A stretch of DNA of 64,000 nucleotides from Leptobrachium leishanense (Eukaryota > Chordata > Amphibia > Anura > Megophryidae), in assembly GCA_009667805.1 (NCBI GenBank), contig CM019063.1:407780959-407844958 (forward strand). The letters are read 5' to 3'. A program made the position numbers and the translations under genes. Of the stretch, positions 1 through 10,907 are shown piece by piece; the first letter of the stretch is position 1, and the number at the start of each line of letters is the position of its first letter. The notes under the pieces are model-generated. The model did no database searches and was not told the DNA's origin. It saw only the letters and a list, made by a program, of their open reading frames with translations.

Positions 1-569
1 CAGGGTCCACCAAGGATAAGTCTGGACAGCGGGCAGTGGTACCTTGATCAAAAGGTCAGAGATGGTGATAAACAACTGTAATCCACAGGTAGGTTTCCAG
101 ACACAGGGGATAGTGGGCTACGCGGTTGAGAGTACCCACTTGAGCGGTGACCTGGAATCTTGACCACAGACCGTGGATACAGCGCAGGTGGAGATCGCTG
201 AGAGTCCCTTGCACAGACGGAGATGTATCCAGGAACAACAGGGTAGACAGATGGGTACTGGATACACAGGATAAGCTGGTACAGGAAGAGCAGGTTCGCG
301 CACACATCCAAATAACCTCAGTCAGGGAGCACAATGGGTCTCACTGCCTTTTAAGGAGGCTTAATCACGGATCGGCCTCAGCTGGAACTCCAGGGCTAGA
401 AAAGGAAGACCCAGGCTGGATCTCCATGAGCCTGGTCAAGGTGCTGAGCCTGGGCAAAACCTGGAATGGAATCCAAGAAAAAGAGATCCAGGGCAAAGTT
501 CTTAGAGCCAGGTGTGCAATACAGGTACATCAGCAGGTACCCCAGGTGGACCGTGACAGTATGGATTGT
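1..569 (-). mobile_element. possible LTR fragment, cut by window edge
   Basis: No gene is recognised. Read on the minus strand, the segment has a TATA-like stretch near 350 followed by a long pyrimidine-rich tract, the layout of R-U5 parts of Ty3-type LTRs in this window (6901-7547 and 55888-56460). A 148-residue open frame on the plus strand (147-593) resembles no family known to me and is probably chance. No partner LTR or target duplication is visible. The assignment is inference. Confidence 0.25.
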
Positions 570-777
570 ACAAATGCACCTGTAAAAAAGTAACATAGTG
601 ACTATATTTCCTACATATTTATTTTCTGTTAATCTGTATATTTGTTTTGTGTTAATATCTTGCATTTTACTACTTTGTATTTCTGTAACAATGCTCTTGA
701 ACCCAGGACATACTTGAAAACGAGAGAAATCTCAATGTATCCTTCCTGGTAAAATCCTTTATAAATAAATAAATAAA
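570..777 (+). mobile_element. 3' tail of an L2-like LINE
   Basis: This stretch matches, on the opposite strand, the 3' end of the LINE at 54262-55705. Shared parts include the sequence after the ORF end, the 'acccaggacatactt' block, the 'gagaaatctcaatgtatcc' block and a terminal run of TAAA repeats. It is 5'-truncated and has no coding capacity. The same tail is used by the SINE at 1863-2074. Confidence 0.7.
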
Positions 778-1862
778 GTTCAGAAATGCGAAGATGATTC
801 AGTTTTCAAAATCGATATTTGGCCAAATTATCACCAATTCAGAACAATCCAAATTGCTGATATCCGGACTTAGTCACTCTCCAAAAAAAAAGCCCCATCC
901 CAAATTGGTTTAAAACAGTTTGATTATAATCAGTCAGATCCAAATATGATTGGATATGTTCGGATTAATAGAAAATGATTCACTTCCCACTTCAATGCCA
1001 AGGGGTCATTCTGTGCTCATTTTTGGAGCATGTGCTTCATTCTCTTCAATATTTTGGTGCATGTGTGTCCTTCTGTGTATTTTTGCTGAACCATTCTTGC
1101 ATCATTCTGTAAGTTTTTTATATGTTAAAACACTGTAGTTCCAAATATCAGAAATGGACAAAGTTACTGAAATATTGGACATTTACCATATTCTGAATTC
1201 AGATTAATTCAGAATTTTGTATTCCGAAATATGCTGATTTTTTTTTGCCTGTGCACATGTCTAATGATTTCTCCAAATATTGTTCATGCTGCGATTTGAT
1301 TGTGCCTTGTACAGCAGGTGTGGGCTATAAAACAATGGAGGAAGGAGATTTGTCATCAATGAGTGGTGGCTATTAATTCAAATGATGTGGATATGCCAAA
1401 TAGCTCAGATCTCAGCTGTTGTGGCAGGTTACTGTGAAGCAACACTTCCTAAAATTTGTATAGAGGTCAGCTGGGGAATGGAGAGTGATTCCAAGGTCAC
1501 TTGTTATTCTCACCTCAAGCTGCATTTGCAAACAAATAGCAGCTCTAAGACTCTGGTGGTAAGTGATTTCACATTTGCAAAATCACTTAAGACTTAAAAA
1601 AATATGGTATTGTTCACTATGCACCATCGTTTTAGTCAAACAATGGTGGATTTTCTTCTGCGAACTAGCATGGGTCAACTACTGTGCAACTAGTCTGAAT
1701 CCACGGTCTAGGGAAGTTGCACCGTAGTTCACCATAGTTTTCACCATTTTTTCCACCGTTGTTTCTACCAAAGTTGTTCAGCATACATTAGCTTCCACTG
1801 CTGTTTTCACCATTATTTCAAAGTGAGTTAAATTAAGAACACTATCTTAAAATTGCCAAATT
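778..1862. other. no gene recognised
   Basis: AT-rich sequence with scattered short ORFs that resemble nothing known. Around 1600-1860 and again after the SINE at 2080-2375 there are many copies of a CCACCATT/AATGGTGG word. An old palindromic element may have been interrupted by the SINE and the small hAT MITE, but I could not define its ends. Confidence 0.5.
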
Positions 1863-2074
1863 GTACCGGCTGGGTGGAGTAGAGGTAATGTCACCACTCT
1901 GCATGGAGAGAGCCTGTGGAGTCATGGGTTCGATCCCAGCGAGCAACCTCTCCAGTAAGTGTCCTTGGCAAGACACCTAACGGTACATACTCGCCACCCA
2001 GGACATACTTGAAAACGAGAGAAATCTCAATGTATCCTTCCTGGTAAAATCCTTTCACAAAAAAAAAAAAAAAA
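1863..2074 (+). mobile_element. tRNA-derived SINE with LINE-type tail
   Basis: The head begins GTACCGGCTG and carries a pol III B box, GGTTCGATCCC, at 1927-1937. The middle block with 'gtgtccttgg..aagacacct' is shared with the SINE at 47984. The 3' part copies the tail of the L2-like LINE at 54262-55705 and ends in a run of A (2058-2074). A tRNA-like head on a LINE-like tail is the usual design of a SINE mobilised by a partner LINE. Confidence 0.8.
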
Positions 2075-2122
2075 TTATGTTTACTGTTGTTGCAAAGAAT
2101 GGTGGAGCCATGTTAGCTAGAC

Positions 2123-2280
2123 CAGGGCTCAGAATTTCAAGTCCCAGGCCTTAAGAGTTACTCGCCACTAGTTGCCCCACCTAACCCCTATCCTGCCCTG
2201 CCTGCATCTGCATTTCCACTCGCCCTCATGTAATTTCCACTCGCCAAATGCGAGTAAGCGAGTGGAAATTTTGAGGCCTG
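2123..2280. mobile_element. short hAT-type MITE
   Basis: The termini are imperfect inverted repeats: CAGGGCTCAGAATTTC on the left, and CAGGCCTCAAAATTTC when the right end is read on the other strand. It is flanked by a perfect 8-bp duplication, AGCTAGAC, at 2115-2122 and 2281-2288. CAGGG-like ends with an 8-bp duplication indicate the hAT superfamily. At 158 bp it has no coding capacity. Confidence 0.85.
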
Positions 2281-2724
2281 AGCTAGACAATAGCTGCAGC
2301 TGACTTATTCTATGGAATAATAATGGTGGTACATATATTCACTGTTGTTTGATGCACCTTTGCCTGCCATTGTTGATTAGAGTTTTGCAATTAGCTTTGT
2401 TCTGAATCGAAATTTGACGAAATTCACCATGCTCCCACATCGGGAGCATTTACGAAAAAGAAATATCGACCATCCGAAAATTTCAGATCGATCCGCTGGT
2501 TGGATCGTCGGCTTTTTTCGGATAAATTTGGCGGTTTTCCAGTGCCTTGTCAGATGCATTCAGTGGTTTTTCAGATCGATTTGGCAGTTTTGCAGCTGAT
2601 TTTCGATTCGTTCAACAGGTCGATTCGTCGCACTTCAGGGAATGCTGAATTCACAACAGGGTCGGAGAACTGAACTCGCCGAAGTGCGGCGAACAGGAGA
2701 GCACTGAATTGATTTCAAATTCCT

Positions 2725-2804
2725 ATTTAAACATGATGAGCAAAAATGGCGAAAATGAGCTTAGCACACAGGTGGTGTGTGAACTAGATCAGCAGTGAAT
2801 AGGG
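2725..2804 (-). mobile_element. terminal fragment of a piggyBac MITE
   Basis: The sequence from 'aacatgatgagcaaaaatgg' to 'cagcagtgaatagggttaa' matches, in reverse, the left end of the MITE at 25054-26155 and stops at a TTAA (2805-2808). Only this end is recognised. Just upstream, 2390-2720 resembles pieces of the CAGGGTTATTCA family but is too degraded to delimit. Confidence 0.55.
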
Positions 2805-3053
2805 TTAAAGGAGGGATAGAAAATTTGTTTAACCCGTAAGGTAAAAATAAAAGAATAAATGTTTCAGCACAATTTTCCTTACCTCCATCCAACAATTCAC
2901 AAGAATGAAAACAACTTGTAAGCTTTTCAAGTCCTTCCCAGTCTGAAAAGTGGTTAATTTATTAAGTTTTCAGCCAGCTACATTTCTGTTTCACTATTAT
3001 TTACAGTTAACTATTCTTGTTAACAGTTGATAAAGAGCAGGTTTGACACTTAA

Positions 3054-3479
3054 GGCTAGGGTCAGACTAACGCATTTTTCACGTTGTCCGTGAAAAAGTG
3101 CGTTCGAACGAATGGACGTATTTTTTCACGGAATATGCAATAGCGGTCATACGATGCGCAGTTCCATCCGTGATTTTGTACGGATCATCAATAAAACACT
3201 TTTTGTGTCTGGACGTTATGTTGGCCGGACATTAGCAGCGTCTGACGTCTCCCAATCACGCACACACGCCGCTAGCGGACGCAGCGCACTCTGTACGTCA
3301 GTACTAGTGGTTTCACGTTCTCGAAAAAATGCGTTTGTTTGCCGCTTGCGTTGCGCGGCCGCACTTTTGTGCGACCGTACTTCGTATATTGGCCGTCATT
3401 GCCCGGCATCTGCTGCTAGCACGGCCGTGATTAAGTGCGGCTGCACGCGCGTTCGCACTGCCTCAGTCTGACCCTAGCC
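3054..3479. mobile_element. Harbinger-like MITE, copy 1
   Basis: The termini are GGCTAGGGTCAGAC and its reverse complement, flanked by TAA on both sides (3051-3053 and 3480-3482). A 3-bp TWA duplication with GG-starting termini fits PIF/Harbinger. The 426-bp interior is GC-rich and self-complementary. Its 119-residue open frame (3112-3471) is a by-product of the low stop density and not a credible gene. Related copies are at 30764, 52280 and probably 24274. Confidence 0.8.
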
Positions 3480-3957
3480 TAAGAGGAAATAGCATTGGTC
3501 TACATATACTGTATATAATAGTCTCATTAGCAAAAATGAACATAAAAAATTATTTAATTTAAAATTAGTTCATTGGCGGCAAGCCCAATTACTTAATTGC
3601 CTTGGCTATTATACAATTTGCTCCTACCACATGTAGCATGGCAAAGGGAGACTTAATAAAGTCAACTAAAAGTGACATTAACTGCCTATAATTAATGTTT
3701 ATGATCATGTCTATGTAAATTAAGAGATGGTATTATCTGATATAAATCATCACTTATTTATGCTCATCCATATGCTACCATTCATCAATAAGGGGTTATT
3801 CACAAAGCGCCAGTGTTGAAAATATCATCAAAAACCACTGGCATTTAACAAAACTAAAATCCAAAGAGCAACCGGAGATGCTTTACTTTTAAGCTTCTCT
3901 TGTCACTCTTTGCATTTTAGTTATGTGAGGTGCAAGCATTTTCAGTCTCAACGCTTT

Positions 3958-4387
3958 TATTATTATTATTATTATCCTTTATTTATCTAGCGCCACAAAT
4001 TCCGCAGCACTTTACAAGATCAGTTTTCACAAGGGGTAAGTTGATAAATTGGAGTACCACACATGGATGATAACCTGATTCAGGGGGACCCTGTTCCCAA
4101 GGGAACTTTCAAGGAGATGTACAAGTATTTTGTGAGGTAGACCCATCCATATCTTTAGGTTTTTGCACAACGACACTTGTTAATGGTGTCTTCTGAGTGG
4201 GATCGAGTCGGCTTTCCATGATTTTAGATCAGCGACATTGTGGTTAGGTTGAACCCGCTTCCCGTAAAGTTGAGACTTGCTTGTCCACAGTTGTATTGGA
4301 GGGATGTGCTGAATGGGATTTTTGACTTGCTTCTCCAAGTCGAAGGGCAGAGATGTTACCACTGGACTCCACAGCCGATATTGGGGC
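3958..4387 (-). mobile_element. SINE, inverted and 5'-truncated
   Basis: On the minus strand this matches most of the long SINE at 47984-48675. Shared parts include the block around 'gaagcgggttcaacctaacc', the 'cagggtccccctgaatcagg' block and the 'gctgcggaatttgtggcgct' 3' block, ending in ATT/AAT repeats (3958-3975). The tRNA-like head is missing. This copy lacks the 160-bp insertion present at 48198-48357, so it shows the uninterrupted body. Confidence 0.75.
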
Positions 4388-4511
4388 TTTAGCTAAAAAT
4401 CATATCATCATTTTGTACATCACACAAGATAATATCTGGTTCATTTGTTAAATTTATCACTCTAAATAAAGCAAAAGCAAAGATCTCATAGGGTAATATT
4501 GTAAATACAAT

Positions 4512-5271
4512 GGGCCCTATTACATTCTCTGAGCAAAAAAGCGTGCGCAAAAACGCGTTAACACGAGGGAAAAAACCCTTCGAGCAGAACGTCGTATTAC
4601 AATGTCCACGCAAAAAATGTGCGTTAACGTCTAACGCAGGTGGACCTGCGCGAACCCTTTGCGAACATAATGTACTTTGCGCGTCCTATACTTAACATCG
4701 TGAGCGTAAAGGCGTTTGTGCGCCGGTGCGCGCAAGGTATTACAATCGTAGCGCAAATTTTAACGGACAACGTTTGCGCGCATAATTTTAACGGACAACG
4801 TTTGCGCGCATAATTTTAACGTCTTTGAAAAGCTGGTAGTAACAGCAAATCTGAACGTCCTGGCCGAAACTAACTACACCAGCCCAAAAAAAATAAATAC
4901 AGCAAAGTATAGTTACACATTCTACGCATACCCAAACAGTAAAATGGAGAAGTTGCGCGTGTTTTTATTATTGCTGCAGCATATATACTCAGATTGATTG
5001 ACAGGCGCAATAACTGAACAGGAGACAATTGTGGTTCTTAATTGTGATTGGCTGAATCGCATTAAAAAACAGTCTGCCCACCGATTTCTGCGCGCAGCGT
5101 TAATGCGTGCTCGTTTTTGCGCGTCTTTTTTCTGCGCGTTATTTTTTGACGGATGAAAAAATGCGCTCGGATTGTAATACCAGCGTTAATTTACACGCGT
5201 TAACGTTTAACGCTGCGCGCAATAAAATAGCGATGCGCAAGCGTTTTTGCACAAAGAATGTAATAGAGCCC
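4512..5271. mobile_element. palindromic MITE with GGGCCCTATTACATT ends
   Basis: The left terminus GGGCCCTATTACATTCT pairs with a right terminus that reads GGGCTCTATTACATTCT on the other strand. The flanks are AAT on both sides. The interior is rich in CGCG/GCGC words and TTAACG blocks and largely self-complementary. It contains a tandem duplication of about 32 bp at 4757-4822. The ends resemble those of the element at 37137-37840, which has TTA duplications, so a Harbinger-like origin is likely but unproven. Confidence 0.65.
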
Positions 5272-5414
5272 AATATGTTCCAGCAACCCTGTCGACAGTG
5301 ATCCTCACAGAATGAATGAACTTTTAAGGCATATCAATAATATAAAAGAAAAAATATTAATTAATTTGATGTTTGCACATTGGCCATTTTTGGTTTTAAA
5401 AAAAGTGGAAATTT

Positions 5415-5572
5415 TAGTAAGGTGCGCCTGGAAGTGTTTTTTCTTTTCTATTATATTCGTGTTTTTGAGGTTGTAAACACATATCTTCTAGCTTGCAGCA
5501 CTGACCTATATTGAGCACGCCTTAATAATCTCACAACCACTAAGAAAAGCGCCAGATTCACGCTGTCTTTTA
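5415..5572 (+). mobile_element. 3' terminal fragment of a Penelope-like element
   Basis: The segment from 'aaggtgcgcctggaagtg' to 'agattcacgctgtctttt' matches the right end of the PLE pair at about 31520-31668, including the 'ggttgtaaacacac' block and the 'ttgagcacgccttaa' block. No coding part is present. Confidence 0.6.
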
Positions 5573-5617
5573 CTTCTAGTTTATATCAATAATATACTCA
5601 GCTTCCGAATCATCCAC

Positions 5618-6501
5618 TAGACATGTGCATAACGAAAAAAATAGTTTAGTTTCGGATAGATTTGTTAACCACTTCACTGCGGAGGACGCGCCCAGCGCGT
5701 CCACCTGCAGTATCGTTCCTTGCGGAGGACGCGCTGAGCGCGTCCTCCCTTTGGGGCCAGCGTTCGGCCGGGTACCGGCTGATCGCTGGCCCCCCCGGTG
5801 CGGGCTGACATCCTTGATGTCAGCCCAGCACCCGGAACCGCCGCCGGAGTAATTAGGTGTCATCGCGGGGGCGCGATGACACCCAATCCAGGCGCCCCCC
5901 CGCATGTGCGGAGGAGGCGCCTGAAAGGGAGGGGGAGGTCCTTCGGACCTCTCTCCCTCCCGATCGGCGGCGTGCAGGGGGTTAACCCAGGCACCGTTTG
6001 GAAGGGCACAGCCTGCCCTTCCAAATGGTACCTGGCATTTTAACCCCTAACTGCCACCAATGGTGGAGATAGGGGGTTCCAATCTCCCGATCCGTGGCAG
6101 TTAGGGGTTAATGTTTGGTATTGTTGGATCAGCCAGAGCATGGCCGTTCCAACAATACCAAACATGAGTATGAAAAAAGTTTTAAAAAAAATAAAAATAA
6201 AAAAATAAAAATATATATATTTAAAAAAAAATGATAAGAAAAAATAAACAAGTTTTTTCTTTCTTTCTTTGGTTCGTTAATGCAGCAATATTGTTGCCAT
6301 TTCAATTATAATGTGAACAATAAAGCTGCACTAACGATTTTTGTATGCGGTGCATTTGTTAAAAATCACGTATTCCGTTTCGTTTAGTTTTTGTTCCATT
6401 TCGGATGGAACCAATTCATTTTTATTGAAGTGCTTCCGAAATCCAAATCGGTAAATTTTGTCCAAACTGCGATTCGGAACAAAACGAAATGCACATATCT
6501 A
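5618..6501. mobile_element. hAT MITE with TAGACATGTGCA ends, interrupted
   Basis: The left terminus is TAGACATGTGCA and the right terminus reads TAGATATGTGCA on the other strand. The flanks TCATCCAC (5610-5617) and TCATCCAT (6502-6509) are an 8-bp duplication with one mismatch, as expected for hAT. Only the outer parts are hAT. The middle is a truncated piggyBac MITE (5669-6370). It belongs to the same family as 62638-63727 and the outer ends of 27770-33062. Confidence 0.8.
5669..6370 (+). mobile_element. piggyBac MITE, truncated, nested in hAT
   Basis: It starts after a TTAA (5665-5668) with CCACTTCACTGCGG. The interior is GC-rich with repeated 'ggaggacgcgc' and shares long blocks with the MITE at 40770-42682, including 'gaaagggaggggg' and 'atgcagcaatattgtt..catttcaattataatgtgaacaat'. 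No matching terminus is seen near 6370, where hAT-like sequence resumes, so the far end is lost. Confidence 0.65.
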
Positions 6502-6900
6502 TCATCCATTTGATGATACTGAAGCCAACCCGAATGAAAGTGGACCCCGCAGGATACTGTCATGTTTCCATCCCTGGTGCCTGCACATGACCCCGGCAGC
6601 CCTTTCCTGTTTGCTCACTTATGGCTCCAGACCAGATTTTGCCTCAGCCATGTGCCGCATCCAGGCTCCTGAAGTCCGGCCTGGGTGTTCCAGCCTCAGC
6701 TGTACCTGATCCCTGATGAAGAAATACAAAGAAAGTCCAGTTAATTAAGACCGAATTAACGTGTGTTACATGTTTCAGTATGGTTACTTTAGTAAAAATG
6801 AACGGCAAGGTCTGGGCACACACTCTACAGTTGTGGTGGAAGTACAGTAGTCTATGTGCCACAGACAAGGACACTTCTCAAGAAACGGAATTTATACTAC
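6502..6900. other. no gene recognised
   Basis: Between the hAT target duplication and the possible solo LTR. Short open frames on both strands match no family I know. Confidence 0.5.
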
Positions 6901-7547
6901 TGTCAGGTGCGGAAACTGCCAGGCCAGCGCCTGTCACTCACCCCTCCGGCGCGGCATCTGGCCCGGCATCCTCGACCCGAATCGGTGCCCGAATCCATGA
7001 CTCTCCTGGCCGCATCGCGATCTACGGCTGGCGGCTGTGCCGGCCAGGCCCTCAGCTCCACCGGCATCTGATGTCAGCGGTGGACGTGGCGGTTCCAGGG
7101 CAGCGGCAGCCCAAGGCCAGCTGACCAGGGGGAGGAGTGCTGGAGGGCTGGGAGCCAATAGACGCAGGAGGGGAGATAGGGGAGGTGCAGAGGGGGCGTG
7201 GCCTAAACCTGGGTGCCCTATTTAAACCCCTGAACCATCTGTTGAGTGCACAGACGTTCTGCACTTACCTAGAGTAAATAGTGCCTATCTAATCCTGCTC
7301 ATCTTGTTATAGACCCTTTTCTGGACCTGGACAATCCCTGCTCGCCGCCTGTCTCGACCTTGGAACTACCTATCGACTACGCCTCTTGGATTTCCCTATT
7401 GATACCGCGCTCTTGACTCTCCCTCCTTCCCAACACCGCATCTTGGGTTCCTACATTCCACCAGTACTTCTAAACCTGATAAGTACTCTGTGCCTCCTCA
7501 CCCAAAACACCATCCAATGGGACGCACTCCTAACAACTACGCTTACA
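6901..7547 (+). mobile_element. possible solo LTR of a Ty3-type element
   Basis: It starts TGTCAGG and can be read to a CTTACA end. It is GC-rich up to a TATA-like 'cctatttaaacccc' near 7218, followed by a C/T-rich, G-poor tract. That layout matches U3-R-U5 of vertebrate Ty3 LTRs and the LTR at 55888-56460. No clear target duplication is seen and the right end is a guess. The small GC-rich open frames here look like chance. Confidence 0.35.
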
Positions 7548-7551
7548 TTTA

Positions 7552-8104
7552 ACCATTAGGATTCTTACCGCTATATGGATCTTCATATTGATTAGTATAT
7601 TAGTGATTGGTATGGCCCACAGTATCCTTCAAAAGGGAAAATAAAGGCTGGATAAGGGATAAAAACTGAAGTGCTGCCGAAAGTATCCCAGCTGTTGGCA
7701 CTGCAATCCGGGGCAAATTGCAGAGGTCGTGCCTGTGGTGGAATCTCACACTAAAATGGGGATATTACGGGGAAACCTGCAGGCGTATATTTTACCTGTT
7801 AGCATCCTCATTTTAGCGCTAACCAGGGAATAGGAGCCATAGCGTTCAAATCAAAAATGGCACATTAAATTTATCTTAAATGTCAAAAGTCCTTTTGCTT
7901 TATTACTTTGCCTTACATATATTGCTATATATTCATTTCTCTCACAAGAGAATTCAGAAACATATTTAAATGTTTCATTTATAATAGCACTGCATACAAT
8001 GTATACCCCTATACTAATGACCCCTAGTTTGATTTGTAAATCAGGCATTGTAAACTAGTGTACCAATGGAATACTAGATGTAAATCTGCACCTGCAGATT
8101 TTCC
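7552..8104. other. no gene recognised
   Basis: AT-rich stretch with no convincing ORF. The segment around 7680-7830 has words reminiscent of the Harbinger-like family at 37137-37840 but cannot be delimited. Confidence 0.45.
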
Positions 8105-8640
8105 TGTAGCATCCCCATGTTAATGTGGTATTCCGGGGAAGACGCTGACTCAGCACCTCGACCCTGAACGAAGCACCACCCACAATGATACTCTCGGTAG
8201 CGCTTCTACTCCACTGCGAGTATCACCTCCTGGAGTCCACTCTTGCGAGATCTCGCCACGCTGTGGAGTGGTTTGCGGGGGGGGGGAGACTGGGAGATAT
8301 TTGTTCCCAGTCTCCCTCTGCTCACAACCAGAAGAAGATGTGAATCAGGCCACCCTTCTAGCCATGGGATGAGAGGTGAGTATGGGATTTAACAGGAGGG
8401 TTTACAGGAGGTGTTAAATGATTTTGCAAAAGGAGAATAATTTAAGACCAGCTTCTAGGAGCTAACTTTTGGCTCTCCGCATCCTGAAGTTAATTTGTGC
8501 CTTTGTAAACCTCACTTATCAAAATGCAAATGAATGATTGCGCTGCCCATGTTAGGTATAGGATGTGCAAAGTACAGTAAGCTCGCATAAGCTGCTAGGT
8601 GCTAACTGATTTCACCCCTGTGTAGCGTCTGGAATGTAAT
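8105..8640 (+). mobile_element. old Harbinger-like fragment
   Basis: It shares several blocks, in order, with the element at 37137-37840: 'ggggaagacgctga', 'agtctccctctg' followed by 'aaccagaag', and 'ccccatgttaggtatagg' followed by 'aaagtacagtaa'. Terminal repeats and target duplications are not recognisable. There is a G-run at about 8277-8287. It has no coding capacity. Confidence 0.5.
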
Positions 8641-9497
8641 ATGAATGCTATGCATTAAACTCACTTATTCTAGCTCTAACATATCGAGATGCTACATTAG
8701 CAACAACTATGGCATAGTGCCCACTGTATATGTCAAGTGCCCACTGTATATATCATGTAAAAGTTGCATATGTAAATACAAACATCAGTCAGTCAGTAAC
8801 AAAAGAATTTGTCCATCACGTGTGCTAATAATTAGTATCAACCCCAATGCTGGGGATTTGGTGCCTCTTTTAATTATCACAATCTGTGCTCATGATAAGG
8901 GTACCCAAGGGGAAAATAAGATCCTAATTGTTGTGAAGAACATAATTTCTTTTATCTACATTTAGATCTTCAGACTTTGATATATATCAAAGAATTTAAA
9001 TACACCCAAAGAAAAAATGTATGCATTAATTAATCAATGTGTTGCATAAAGATAAAAATATGTGGAATGTTTATATGTGTAATTGTAGCCTTATACTATC
9101 TGTTTTATGATGTGTAACTGGTTTATTTAATAAACTCAGAGTTGAAGTGCATTTATAAAAAAAGATGAAAAAAATTACAAAGTACCAATCACTGGCTATA
9201 TGGCCGGTTTATCTTCTTTTAGAACACGAGCGAATCCCGGTAAGTATGGAATGCAACTGCCGTTCGGAAAATGTATTGTTCTCATTCCTTGCCAGCAATC
9301 ATCTTAATACCCATGATGTATAAATATGCCACCTTTTATGGTGAGAAACATCTGTGAGACAACAAAGTAAGCCATTTTAAGATGTTTTTGTAAATTAAAA
9401 GATTGATGGGCCTAGCTCACTTTCCAATCTGGGAGTTTAGATATGTGTGTACAATATTACAGGGAGCACAGACAAAATTCACATAATAAATGTCTGT
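8641..9497. other. no gene recognised
   Basis: AT-rich intergenic sequence. A 106-residue open frame at 8645-8965 has no recognisable domain and overlaps a short local duplication ('gtgcccactgtatat' twice near 8720-8755). Confidence 0.5.
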
Positions 9498-9731
9498 GGT
9501 ATAGCCAGGGCCGGATTAAGATCTCTATAGGCCTGGAGCTGAATATTTTGGTGGTCTTTTTTTGGAATTTAGTGAAATGACAACATATTTTAGGCTATTT
9601 AAAATATTGCATATATAGGTATATCTAACCAGGCAGATACTGTGGGAGTAAATTTCCATTCAGATTTCAGTCATCACAGCGTGTAAAATAATTTTTTCAG
9701 ATTTTATCATCTAAACCTCTTGTTATATATT

Positions 9732-10849
9732 TGTAGCGCTGTGTTAAATCTTGCTGCTGGCAGTACCTATTTTTGGCCACAAGATGGAGACAATCGCGAT
9801 TAGAGACACGAGACATTGGGACTACATTTCCCGGCGTGCTTTGCAAAAGGACAGGAAGTGGGTGGGACACAGGACGCTTACTTCCCGAACCTCGTGGAGA
9901 ACGCGCCAGAGCGCGCGAGGGAACGAGAGAGAGCAGACGCAGTGCAAGACATCGCAGGAGGGCCTAGGCCAGAGCACGAGTGAGACCTGTCAGTTCCTTA
10001 TCGGGTCATTCAGCCTAAAGAGAAGGAGACCTCCAAGTTCCTGAGATTGCTGCAGATTAAAGAAGCCAAAGACCTGGAGTGAGGAGTTGCCGCGAGCTGA
10101 TCGGATACGGAGAGCAGGCGGTGAGCGGGACAAGTCGTGGACAAGCAACAGAGAGTCAGACAATGGATCCGGCCGCTAGTATCCCCAGTCAAAATCGAGC
10201 GGAGAGACGCCCTGGGTCAGCGGAGCCTACAGCAACCGGTGGATGGGTGAGAGGCCTCCAAGGCCGTATGTAATTAAGGAACACACTGCTGTTTTCTCTT
10301 TAAAGTCCACAGGGCCCCAACTTGACTAGTCGAAGACATTCCTTAAGTAAATTCACTGGCCAGTTGAACAGTACCCGGGTACCACACACACATACACACC
10401 CTTTACATTCCGGGACTTAAACCTGTGCAGGACTCATTTTGTTACGAATCGGAACGGGAGTTAAAGTTACGTTCTGAATACATATTTTTCTCTTTTCCGC
10501 TGCGCGTTTATCGTAATACGAAGAGATTGTATTTTGGGGGTTCGTTACGTGTCTCTGTTTTTCCGAACTATTGGGCAATTGCATATATTTTTTCTGTTCG
10601 GTTGCGAATATTTTATTATTCCGAAAAACGAAGCCTCGTGTTTCGTTTCTTTTCCGCTACGTGTTTTACCGCAATACGAAAGTACTGTAATAATATCTGT
10701 GAATACCGTGTCTCAACATCTGCTTACTATTTTAGTAAACTATTTAAATGATAAAAACTCACAGCGGTGTTGGAGTATATTTATTCCCTAGTGCGGGGAG
10801 ACTGACCCGTGGTTCATTTTCAGCGGCTCCTCCGGGAGTGAGCGCTACA
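9732..10849 (+). repeat. 5' LTR of Ty3-type element
   Basis: The repeat is 1,118 bp, starting TGTAGCGCT and ending AGCGCTACA, a perfect 9-bp terminal inverted repeat. By eye it differs from the 3' LTR at 11 positions with no length difference. The first half is G/A-rich and the second half AT-rich. A repeated block of about 30 bp ('ttttccgct' to 'aatacga') occurs near 10493 and 10649. A TATA-like 'agtatatttatt' is at about 10773. Small open frames inside are duplicated at the other LTR and are not credible genes. Confidence 0.95.
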
Positions 10850-10907
10850 CGTACGGGCTCGTTTCCGGGATCCAGTCTCTGGAAAAACCGCATCTAAAGG
10901 GTTAAAT

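Noticed and set aside
147..593. 148-residue open frame
   Set aside because: No recognisable domain, runs into a LINE 3' tail, and lies in LTR-like sequence whose signals are on the other strand.
1600..2375. Possible old palindromic element with CCACCATT words
   Set aside because: No terminal repeats or target duplication could be defined on either side of the nested SINE and hAT MITE.
3112..3471. 119-residue open frame with several cysteines
   Set aside because: Lies entirely in a palindromic MITE whose GC-rich composition lowers stop frequency; it is not kept in copy 2.
10425..10791. 108- and 85-residue open frames duplicated at 17786-18152
   Set aside because: They lie inside the two LTRs and are duplicated only because the LTRs are. 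No domain is recognised, and the two copies differ at several residues.
10850..10900. Primer-binding site after the 5' LTR
   Set aside because: No TGG-starting match to a common tRNA 3' end is seen at the LTR edge, and partial resemblances were too weak to name a tRNA.
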